Positions 1 through 5,698 of a stretch of 7,077 nucleotides of DNA are shown here, piece by piece. Origin of the DNA: Cyclobacteriaceae bacterium (lineage in GTDB: Bacteria; Bacteroidota; Bacteroidia; Cytophagales; Cyclobacteriaceae); assembly GCA_028279155.1 (NCBI GenBank), contig JANQST010000066.1, forward strand, positions 1 through 7,077, given 5' to 3'. The notes below the pieces were generated by a model. That model made no database searches, was not told the DNA's origin, and saw only the letters and a program-made list of their open reading frames with translations. Each line of letters begins with the position of its first letter. The stretch's first letter is position 1. Made by a program: the position numbers and the translations under genes.

Positions 1-641
1 ATTATCCTCATATGCCTACGGGTACTTCTGCAACACCTGAAGAATTTCAAAAAATCAGAAGTTTCTGTGATAAACACGGAATCATTTTGGTCAACGACAA
101 CCCATATAGCTTCACGATGACGAATAAGCCAGTTAGTATTCTTGATGGAAAAAGACAAGATGAACTTGTGCTAGAGCTAAACAGCCTGAGTAAATCTCAC
201 AACATGTCGGGCTGGCGTATTGGCTCGTTGAACGGGAATGCAGCACTGATTGAAAAGGTATTGATTTTTAAAAGCAACATGGACTCAGGGATGTTCAAAC
301 CGGTAATGTATGCGACTATAGAAGCCCTTAAACTCGAACAATCCTGGTATGATTCTGTTAACGAGAAATACAATAAACGGCGTGCCCTTGTTTACCAAAT
401 TGCTGATAAGCTAGGTTGTGAATACCGAAAAGACCAGGTAGGAATGTTCGTATGGGCGAGAATACCTAATGGGGAAACCAGTGGAGAGCAATTTGCGGAC
501 AAATTATTGAACGAATACTCCTTGTTTGTCCCACCAGGAATGATCTTTGGGAACGAAGGTGATCAGTACATTCGATTCTCACTGTGTAGCGATCCGAAAG
601 TGTTCAAAGAAGTACTTAATAGAATTGATGAATTAAATTAG
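1..641 (+). CDS. PLP-dependent class I/II aminotransferase, 5'-truncated
   Basis: This is the C-terminal part of a fold-type I aminotransferase. The reading frame is open back to the left edge, where it reads Y-P-H-M-P-T-G, so the true start lies outside the window and the ATG at 12 is internal. Numbering from that Met, D29-N30-P31-Y32 matches the Asp that pairs with the PLP ring nitrogen and the nearby Tyr. K61 in S-L-S-K-S-H-N-M-S-G-W-R-I-G is the Schiff-base lysine. R188 in Y-I-R-F-S-L-C is the expected arginine for the substrate alpha-carboxylate. The gene ends 5 bases before a DAHP synthase/chorismate mutase, so the two are very probably co-transcribed. In Bacteroidota an aminotransferase in this position is usually taken as the one acting on phenylpyruvate, 4-hydroxyphenylpyruvate or prephenate. 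That substrate is inferred from context, and the sequence alone does not separate it from aspartate- or alanine-type relatives. The family call is firm. Confidence 0.92.
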   Translation, partial: YPHMPTGTSATPEEFQKIRSFCDKHGIILVNDNPYSFTMTNKPVSILDGKRQDELVLELNSLSKSHNMSGWRIGSLNGNAALIEKVLIFKSNMDSGMFKPVMYATIEALKLEQSWYDSVNEKYNKRRALVYQIADKLGCEYRKDQVGMFVWARIPNGETSGEQFADKLLNEYSLFVPPGMIFGNEGDQYIRFSLCSDPKVFKEVLNRIDELN

Positions 642-646
642 AAGAA

Positions 647-1756
647 ATGAAGATCGAAGCGATTGACATATTTAAGAAAAAGCGTCCTGTTATAGTATCC
701 GGACCCTGTAGTGCTGAATCGGAAGAACAACTGCTCTCTACTTGTGAAGCAATAGCCAAAACCGGGAAGGTAGATATCCTGCGCGCAGGTATTTGGAAGC
801 CAAGAACCAGGCCTAACAATTTTGAAGGTGTTGGAGCTAAGGGGCTGGAATGGCTAATAAAAGCCAGGAATAATACGGGGCTCCCAGTTTCTGTTGAGGT
901 AGCCAATTTCAACCATGTTTTCGAAGCACTGAAGCAGCAAATAGACATTTTGTGGATCGGTGCTCGAACAACTGTCAACCCCTTTTCTGTTCAGGAAATT
1001 GCAGATGCACTTAAGGGGACCAACGCGACAGTTTTTGTGAAAAACCCTATCAACGCGGACCTGGAGTTGTGGACGGGTGCTTTGGAACGATTGAACAAGG
1101 CAGGGATTACAAAACTTTGCATGATCCATCGGGGATTCGCTCAGCATGGAAAAAGTGTCTATCGTAATGAGCCCAAATGGCAGCTCGCGGTTGAGATGAA
1201 ACGAAGATTCCCGGAAATACCGATGGTTTGTGACCCAAGTCACATCACAGGCTCAAGAGACTTACTTCAGGAAGTATCTCAGCAGGCATTGGATCTTGAT
1301 TTTGAAGGCCTGATGTTGGAATCCCATATCAATCCCGAAGTAGCACTAAGTGACAAGAAGCAACAGGTGACACCTGCGGCGCTTGAGGAAATATTGGATA
1401 AGTTGATCGTGCGACAACCAGCGGTTCCCGATCAGGAACTTAATTCACAGCTTGAAATGCTGCGGCAGCAAATTGATATTATTGACGATGACTTATTAAA
1501 ACTTCTTGGAGAACGGATGAAAGTGGCGGAAAATATTGGCTTGGTGAAGAAGGAAAAAGGTGTGACAATTTTACAAACGAAACGATGGGAAGAAATCATT
1601 GAGAAAGCAACTGAAAATGGTGAACTCCAGGGATTGTCGAAAAAATTCATGATCCGCTACTTAAAAGCCGTGCACCAGGAATCCATTGATCATCAAAATG
1701 AGATCATGAATAGTGAGGCAAAACTCAACCTGAATATGACCGAAGGTGAGGCCTGA
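647..1756 (+). CDS. Bifunctional DAHP synthase (type I-beta) / chorismate mutase (AroQ)
   Basis: This cytosolic enzyme of 369 residues joins two steps of aromatic synthesis: condensation of phosphoenolpyruvate with erythrose 4-phosphate, and chorismate to prephenate. Residues about 1-255 are a KDO8P-synthase-like DAHP synthase barrel. The metal ligands are C21 (G-P-C-S), H199 (D-P-S-H), E225 (L-E-S-H) and D236 (A-L-S-D), and K-P-R-T sits at 51-54. Residues about 265-355 form an all-helical AroQ mutase. It aligns without gaps to the E. coli P-protein mutase as I recall it: R273, R290, K301, R313, S346 and Q350 match R11, R28, K39, R51, S84 and Q88. The positions of D48 and E52 are Q310 and W314 instead. 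A C-terminal mutase on a type I-beta synthase is the usual Bacteroidota arrangement and commonly allows feedback control through the mutase domain. The ATG at 647 is preceded by a short purine-rich stretch and lies 5 bases after the aminotransferase stop. A 15-residue polar tail follows the mutase. Confidence 0.95.
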   Translation: MKIEAIDIFKKKRPVIVSGPCSAESEEQLLSTCEAIAKTGKVDILRAGIWKPRTRPNNFEGVGAKGLEWLIKARNNTGLPVSVEVANFNHVFEALKQQIDILWIGARTTVNPFSVQEIADALKGTNATVFVKNPINADLELWTGALERLNKAGITKLCMIHRGFAQHGKSVYRNEPKWQLAVEMKRRFPEIPMVCDPSHITGSRDLLQEVSQQALDLDFEGLMLESHINPEVALSDKKQQVTPAALEEILDKLIVRQPAVPDQELNSQLEMLRQQIDIIDDDLLKLLGERMKVAENIGLVKKEKGVTILQTKRWEEIIEKATENGELQGLSKKFMIRYLKAVHQESIDHQNEIMNSEAKLNLNMTEGEA

Positions 1757-1828
1757 CCAAAACGGTGTAAAATTTATTAGGCACTAATTTGAATTGAGTC
1801 TTAATTCCTATACACGTAGTTTTCCGCT
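1757..1828. other. Intergenic gap, likely transcription boundary
   Basis: This 72-base AT-rich gap separates the aromatic pair from the VIT-type transporter. It holds a weak 5-bp inverted repeat (GAATT at 1791-1795, AATTC at 1803-1807) and no clear T-tract terminator. No perfect TAnnTTTG box is present; the nearest is CTAATTTG ending at 1791. The functional switch between the neighbouring genes suggests a promoter here, but the sequence does not fix its position. Confidence 0.35.
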
Positions 1829-2572
1829 ATGAACGTTCATCATCATACGCATGCTGAGGATCACATCCATGGTGAAAAAAGCATCTTCAAAAAATTTCAG
1901 GATTACCTGGGTGAATTTGTTTATGGAGGAATTGATGGTAGCGTCACCACGTTTGCTGTTGTAGCCGGTTCTGCTGGTGCTGGACTTGAAAGTTCGATCA
2001 TCATTATTCTTGGATTCGCGAACCTGATTGCGGATGGATTCGCAATGTCTGTAGGTAGTTTTTTGTCTACCAAATCCGAAAAGCAGAAGTATGAAAAACA
2101 CAAGGCAATTGAGTATTGGGAAGTTGACAATCTCCCGGAGAAGGAACGAGAAGAGATTCGGGAAATTTATGAAGCCAAAGGATTCTCAGGAGAGCTATTA
2201 GAGCAAGTAGTTGATACCATTACTGCCGATAAAGACCGATGGGTTGACGTGATGATGAAGGAAGAATTAGAAATGGCAGAAGAAACCAAGTCACCACTGG
2301 CGATGGGAGGTGTCACATTTCTATCATTTGCCTTATTTGGAATGGTGCCGCTACTGATCTATGTGATAGATTATCTAAACCCGCTTGACAAAAACCTGTT
2401 TTTTATATCATCAATTTTAACTGCTTTGTGTTTCATTGCCATAGGTTTCTTAAAAAGTGCAGTAACAGACACTTCGAGGATTAGAAGCATTTTAGAAACC
2501 CTAATCTTGGGAGGGGCAGCAGCTACACTATCCTATTTCATCGGGGACTTCTTAGAAAACTTGCTTGCCTGA
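1829..2572 (+). CDS. VIT1/CCC1-family Fe(II)/Mn(II) transporter
   Basis: This is an integral membrane protein of 247 residues in the vacuolar iron transporter family, which moves Fe2+ or Mn2+ out of the cytosol, in plants and yeast by proton antiport. The predicted layout is TM1 about 36-54, TM2 about 56-80, a charged cytosolic helical domain 84-152, then TM3 159-180, TM4 190-209 and TM5 222-245. Against the Eucalyptus VIT1 structure as I recall it, an offset of -7 places D36 and M73 on the pore residues D43 and M80. The same offset puts E95, E98, E106, E109, M142, M143 and E146 on the metal-binding-domain ligands E102, E105, E113, E116, M149, M150 and E153. The complete site argues for a true metal transporter rather than a short DUF125 homologue. 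The first 14 residues carry six histidines (H4, H5, H6, H8, H12, H14), a likely extra metal-binding tail. The ATG at 1829 has no Shine-Dalgarno sequence. In a bacterium the probable role is metal detoxification or export; the choice between Fe and Mn is open. Confidence 0.9.
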   Translation: MNVHHHTHAEDHIHGEKSIFKKFQDYLGEFVYGGIDGSVTTFAVVAGSAGAGLESSIIIILGFANLIADGFAMSVGSFLSTKSEKQKYEKHKAIEYWEVDNLPEKEREEIREIYEAKGFSGELLEQVVDTITADKDRWVDVMMKEELEMAEETKSPLAMGGVTFLSFALFGMVPLLIYVIDYLNPLDKNLFFISSILTALCFIAIGFLKSAVTDTSRIRSILETLILGGAAATLSYFIGDFLENLLA

Positions 2573-2699
2573 TAACTTAAGTTTTGATTCAACCTTCTCT
2601 GTCAAAGCTGTTCTTAAAACAACATCTTCATTTCCTTAGGCATATCAGAAGGAATTAAAATTCTATTCGAAATATGGATTCTGAATATCTTGCACCCGA
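2573..2699. other. Intergenic region before prenyl synthase
   Basis: This 127-base gap opens with a perfect 10-bp palindrome, AACTTAAGTT at 2574-2583, directly after the transporter stop. AAGTTTTG at 2579-2586 is one mismatch from TAnnTTTG but lies more than 110 bases from the next start. Near the right end a 9-codon open frame (2674-2703, ATG to TGA) overlaps the prenyl synthase start by ATGA. I see no convincing terminator. Confidence 0.35.
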
Positions 2700-3665
2700 A
2701 TGAAAGAATTGCTGCAACAATTAGAGGGACAACTTCAAAAAATTTCATTGGGGTCGAATCCGCAAAACTTGTATGACCCTATCCGTTACATCCTTACTCT
2801 GGGCGGGAAACGTCTTCGACCCATGTTGGTTCTGCTTGGTTATAATTTGAAAAAGGAAGACCCAGAAGCCGTTCTAGAGCAAGCACTGACAGTGGAAGTG
2901 TTTCATAATTTCACTTTAATGCATGATGATATTATGGATGAGGCACCTTTGCGAAGAGGGAAACCAACGGTTCATGAAAAATGGGATAGTACGGTTGCCA
3001 TCTTGAGCGGCGATACCATGATGGTGAAAGCCTACGATCAACTGCTTAAGACAGATTCAGCCCTTTTACCATCCGCTTTGAAGAAATTCAATACGTGTGC
3101 GGTTGAAGTCTGTGAAGGTCAACAGATGGATATGAATTTCGAAAAAGAGGAATCTGTAAATGAAGACCAGTATATCGAAATGATTCGATTGAAAACAGCC
3201 GTGCTACTAGGTTTCAGCCTTGAATATGGCGGATTGCTGGCGGGCATGAATGAGGACGAGCAATCTCAATTGCAGCAAGTTGGAGAAAAGGCGGGAATTG
3301 GTTTCCAGTTGATGGATGACCTTTTGGACGTCTATGGTGATCAGAAAAAATTTGGTAAGCAAGTAGGTGGTGATATCGTCTCAAATAAAAAAACGTACTT
3401 GCTGATTAAAGCACTGGAATTAGCAAACGAATCACAAAAGGCTGAGCTAACCAATTGGCTCAATAAGAAAGATTTTGATGTTTCTGAGAAAGTGGACGCC
3501 GTAAAACGTATTTACCAGGAATTAGGAATTTATGAGTTGACGCAAGCCAAAATGAATAGCTATTACGATCAGGCATTTGCAATTCTGAGCAGACTCGATG
3601 TAAAGGAAAAAGGAAAATTAGAGCTGATCCACTTCTTTGAAAAGCTGATGAAACGGGACTCCTGA
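2700..3665 (+). CDS. Trans-isoprenyl diphosphate synthase (polyprenyl synthetase), GGPP-type likely
   Basis: This 321-residue enzyme belongs to the head-to-tail trans-prenyltransferases, which extend allylic diphosphates with isopentenyl diphosphate using Mg2+. Signature regions occur in order: G-G-K-R-L-R-P at 35-41, the first Asp-rich motif D-D-I-M-D at 76-80 followed by R-R-G at 85-87, K165-T166, the second Asp-rich motif D-D-L-L-D at 206-210, and G-G-D-I at 223-226 followed by K230/K231. The first motif has the short DDxxD form, without the two-residue insertion of bacterial FPP synthases such as IspA. The fifth residue before it is Phe (F71), as in archaeal-type GGPP synthases. This makes a C20 product the best guess, feeding carotenoid or other terpenoid synthesis, but product length cannot be proved from sequence and no terpenoid genes sit beside it. 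The length is normal for the family. The ATG at 2700 is the first possible start after an in-frame TGA at 2682. Confidence 0.92.
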   Translation: MKELLQQLEGQLQKISLGSNPQNLYDPIRYILTLGGKRLRPMLVLLGYNLKKEDPEAVLEQALTVEVFHNFTLMHDDIMDEAPLRRGKPTVHEKWDSTVAILSGDTMMVKAYDQLLKTDSALLPSALKKFNTCAVEVCEGQQMDMNFEKEESVNEDQYIEMIRLKTAVLLGFSLEYGGLLAGMNEDEQSQLQQVGEKAGIGFQLMDDLLDVYGDQKKFGKQVGGDIVSNKKTYLLIKALELANESQKAELTNWLNKKDFDVSEKVDAVKRIYQELGIYELTQAKMNSYYDQAFAILSRLDVKEKGKLELIHFFEKLMKRDS

Positions 3666-3825
3666 CACTGAAATTTTATTACATTCTACTGTCCGTTTTT
3701 TCCAGAAATAGTGTTCGATTTCGGATTCTTTAATTCTGGCTAAAATGCGTTTAGAATGCCTAATCCCATTTTTTTCGGTAAGGCACAATAGTTGATGAAT
3801 GATTGATGAACGAAAACCTTAAGTG
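3666..3825. other. Intergenic region upstream of the repeat protein
   Basis: This 160-base gap holds a T6 run at 3696-3701, 30 bases after the prenyl synthase stop. Only a weak 4-bp stem (GACA/TGTC) precedes it, so a terminator is doubtful. An imperfect hairpin has arms TGCCT (3757-3761) and AGGCA (3781-3785) around a T-rich loop. TTGATGAA occurs twice at 3792-3810. There is no TAnnTTTG box. Confidence 0.35.
3792..3810 (+). repeat. 8-bp direct repeat at 11-bp spacing
   Basis: TTGATGAA occurs at 3792-3799 and again at 3803-3810, 11 bases start to start (about one DNA helical turn). The second copy ends 15 bases before the ATG at 3826. A related GTGATGAA overlaps that start codon at 3823-3830. 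The spacing puts both copies on the same helical face, as in a tandem operator, but a repeat this short can arise by chance. Confidence 0.4.
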
Positions 3826-5544
3826 ATGAAACCATTCTTGTTTACAATCGCAGCATTTATATGTCTTAGCATATCTGCACAATCAATTGTCCTTGACGAT
3901 CTCTATCCCGAAGAGGTATCAAGTGCTGGATTTTACTTAAATGCCGATAGCAAAGTAGAAATCGAGGGAACCGGATCCGTATTTTATGAGGATTGGAGAG
4001 CCATTGTGTATTACGGTTGGATCATCGATTCTGAGACCCGTGAAGCCGTATGGCATCTGTTCGACGAGTTTAAGGACAGTGACTACAGAGATTCCAGTGG
4101 TCAGCTCGATTTTAGCCTGGATTTGGATCTAAAAAAAGGAAACTACGAGCTGTATTTCGCAGCGGCTCATAGCAATGGAAATGATTGGAACGATTGGGGA
4201 AATACTTGGGCGGTTCGAAACTTCGATGATGTTATAAATAAGATTTTTGATTCGCGAGACAGAAGGAAATACCGAAGTGGCTATTCGGAGGATTTTTACA
4301 TTAGAGTTTCGTCAGACAAACTTAAAAGAGTGGATCTGGACGAACTTCTGGAGCAAAGAACAGCATCCGCAATTATTTCATTTAATCGTGTTGGTGATGA
4401 TGAATCGTTGAAAGAAGGGTTCAGCCTCACTGATCGAACAGACCTTCGAATTTATTCAGTCGGTGAAGCAGATAAGGACGAAACGTTTGATTATTTGTGG
4501 ATCTATAATGCACGTACAAGGGAGCCCGTATTCGAAATGGAGTACGACAACACAGATTTTGCTGGTGGAGCTAAGAAAAATATTGTATTTGATGAGGTAA
4601 TAACACTGGATGCCGGAGATTACATAGCAAGTTATGCCTCGGATGATTCTCATTCATACGAAAAGTGGAATGCACTTCCACCGGATGACCCTTCGTTCTG
4701 GGGAGCCACAATCTGGCCAGCAAATGAAAACGATAGAGACAATGTTGTCGCTTTCAGAGAGCCAAAAACATTGAAACCCCTGGTAGATCTTACAAGGGTT
4801 CGAGATGACGAGTTGGTTTCTCAAGGAATTACACTTTCCCGAGAGATGGATATACGAATTCTGTGCCTGGGAGAAGGTGCTGGAGACGGTATGGCAGATT
4901 ACGGTTGGATCATGGATGCGAATTCCAGGGAAAAGGTATGGAGGATGCGAGAAAGCAGAACCGATCATGCCGGGGGCGCCAGAAAGAATCGAAAAATATC
5001 AGAAGTCATCAACCTTCCAAAAGGAGATTACATCGTCTACTATGCCACTGACGATTCGCACTCCTACAATGATTGGAATAGCGCTCGACCGCATGAGGAA
5101 GAAATGTGGGGAATTACCTTGTGGGCTACTGATGATAGCGATGTTAGAAATGTGACTTCTTTTGACCCAAGAGATTTTGTCAACAAAAATTCGCTGGTTG
5201 AGATTTTAATGGTTCGGGATGACGAATACATCCGGGAATCCTTCACTATAGATCAAGACATGGATGTAAGAATCCTAGCGCTTGGCGAAGGGTCAGGTGG
5301 CGACATGTATGACTATGGATACATCAAGGATGAATCCGGAAGAACCATCTGGGAAATGGAATATCGGGATTCTGACTGGGCAGGTGGCGCATCCAAGAAT
5401 AGAGAATTCAACGATCGCATCTTTTTGAAGAAAGGAACTTATCGCGTCATTTATAGAACGGACGGCTCACATTCATATGGGGATTGGAACTCCAGGCCTC
5501 CAACTGATGAGGAGATGTGGGGTATCATGATTTTAAAAGAGTAG
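3826..5544 (+). CDS. Secreted four-repeat protein of unknown function
   Basis: I do not recognise a named family. The product is 572 residues from ATG 3826; GTG at 3823 would add one residue, but ATG is the likelier start. Residues 1-19 form a signal peptide (K near the start, hydrophobic core, S-I-S-A-Q end), so the protein is probably periplasmic or exported. No lipobox, membrane helix or C-terminal type IX sorting domain is visible. The rest is four units of about 110 residues: R1 32-139, R2 183-299, R3 318-435, R4 457-572. R2-R4 share R-D-D-E (G-D-D-E in R2), D-x-R-I, G-E, D-Y-x-W-I, A-G-G-A-x-K-N, G-x-Y, S-H-S-Y-x-x-W-N and W-G in the same order; R1 keeps only part. The alternating hydrophobic pattern and the Gly-x-Tyr late strand suggest beta-sandwich units. 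Conserved Asp, His, Asn and Trp suggest ligand or metal binding, but that is inference. A linker with many basic residues (140-170) separates R1 from R2. Downstream lies a LytTR regulator. Confidence 0.85.
   Translation: MKPFLFTIAAFICLSISAQSIVLDDLYPEEVSSAGFYLNADSKVEIEGTGSVFYEDWRAIVYYGWIIDSETREAVWHLFDEFKDSDYRDSSGQLDFSLDLDLKKGNYELYFAAAHSNGNDWNDWGNTWAVRNFDDVINKIFDSRDRRKYRSGYSEDFYIRVSSDKLKRVDLDELLEQRTASAIISFNRVGDDESLKEGFSLTDRTDLRIYSVGEADKDETFDYLWIYNARTREPVFEMEYDNTDFAGGAKKNIVFDEVITLDAGDYIASYASDDSHSYEKWNALPPDDPSFWGATIWPANENDRDNVVAFREPKTLKPLVDLTRVRDDELVSQGITLSREMDIRILCLGEGAGDGMADYGWIMDANSREKVWRMRESRTDHAGGARKNRKISEVINLPKGDYIVYYATDDSHSYNDWNSARPHEEEMWGITLWATDDSDVRNVTSFDPRDFVNKNSLVEILMVRDDEYIRESFTIDQDMDVRILALGEGSGGDMYDYGYIKDESGRTIWEMEYRDSDWAGGASKNREFNDRIFLKKGTYRVIYRTDGSHSYGDWNSRPPTDEEMWGIMILKE
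3919..4242 (+). repeat. Repeat unit R1 (divergent)
   Basis: Residues 32-139 of the secreted protein. The unit keeps Y-Y-G-W-I-I-D-S-E-T-R-E, a late L-K-K-G-N-Y strand and a terminal H-S-N-G-N-D-W-N-D-W. It lacks the A-G-G-A-x-K-N segment and has no S-H-S-Y. It reads as the same fold with a changed or lost site. Confidence 0.7.
4372..4722 (+). repeat. Repeat unit R2
   Basis: Residues 183-299. All signature elements are present: G-D-D-E, D-L-R-I, D-Y-L-W-I, A-G-G-A at 246-249, G-D-Y, then D-D-S-H-S-Y at 273-278, W-N and W-G. From the V of V-G-D-D-E to the last Trp the unit is 109 residues, the same as R3. Confidence 0.85.
4777..5130 (+). repeat. Repeat unit R3
   Basis: Residues 318-435. This is the most canonical copy: R-D-D-E, D-I-R-I, G-E-G, D-Y-G-W-I, A-G-G-A at 382-385, G-D-Y and D-D-S-H-S-Y with H412. 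It shares a 15-base stretch, TTACGGTTGGATCAT, with R1 (4899-4913 and 4011-4025). Confidence 0.85.
5194..5541 (+). repeat. Repeat unit R4
   Basis: Residues 457-572, ending at the C-terminus four residues after W-G-I-M. The unit has R-D-D-E, D-V-R-I, G-E-G, D-Y-G-Y-I, A-G-G-A at 519-522, G-T-Y, D-G-S-H-S-Y with H549, and W-N. It is one residue shorter than R2 and R3 after D-Y-G-Y-I. As the last unit ends the protein, no separate sorting domain follows. Confidence 0.85.
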
Positions 5545-5598
5545 CTTTTTGAGTTAGGAGGCTCTCTCCAACATATCGGCGAAACATACTTTCTGATT

Positions 5599-5644
5599 GG
5601 CCTCCACATTCATCGTCTTGTAGAATTGTGGAGGTCTCGCTTTT
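5599..5644 (+). terminator. Hairpin with short T-tract after the repeat protein
   Basis: The arms GGCCTCCACA (5599-5608) and TGTGGAGGTC (5627-5636) pair over 10 bp with one G-T wobble. Inner TTC/GAA pairing can extend the stem past a bulged T. CTCG and then TTTT (5641-5644) follow. It lies 55 bases after the stop at 5544 and just before a promoter-like box, which fits an intrinsic terminator for the repeat protein. The T-tract is short, so efficiency is uncertain. Confidence 0.55.
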
Positions 5645-5653
5645 ATCATAATT

Positions 5654-5661
5654 TACATTTG
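5654..5661 (+). promoter_or_regulatory. Bacteroidota -7 promoter box
   Basis: TACATTTG matches the Bacteroidota housekeeping -7 consensus TAnnTTTG exactly. It lies 37 bases before the LytTR start codon, giving a short leader of about 30 bases. The -33 element is poor: the nearest TTG (5626-5628) is 25 bases upstream, longer than usual. It is the only perfect match I found in the gaps of this window. Confidence 0.55.
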
Positions 5662-5698
5662 CCTTAAAGCGATAATCAGGACTCATTTCTTTTCGCCA

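Noticed and set aside
616..1243. Minus-strand open frames (616-978 and 854-1243) opposite the DAHP synthase
   Set aside because: They lie fully opposite a gene with intact catalytic motifs, and their translations show low-complexity Ser/Phe-rich composition with no domain. They are shadows.
2574..2583. Perfect palindrome AACTTAAGTT after the transporter stop as a terminator
   Set aside because: A 10-bp palindrome without a loop cannot fold into a stable RNA hairpin, and no real T-tract follows.
3666..3705. T6 run after the prenyl synthase as an intrinsic terminator
   Set aside because: Only a 4-bp stem with a loop of over 20 bases precedes it, which is too weak to call.
3823..3825. GTG as the start of the repeat protein
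   Set aside because: ATG follows immediately at 3826 and gives the same signal peptide one residue shorter, so ATG is preferred. The alternative cannot be excluded.
4805..5155. Second plus-strand frame of 116 codons inside the repeat protein
   Set aside because: It overlaps repeat R3 in another frame and shows no repeat pattern or signal peptide. The main frame has clear repeated protein motifs, so this one is incidental.
3919..5541. The tandem units as a mobile or recombining DNA repeat
   Set aside because: Similarity is at protein level. The longest shared DNA stretch I noticed is about 15 bases, so this is old domain duplication, not recent DNA repeat expansion.
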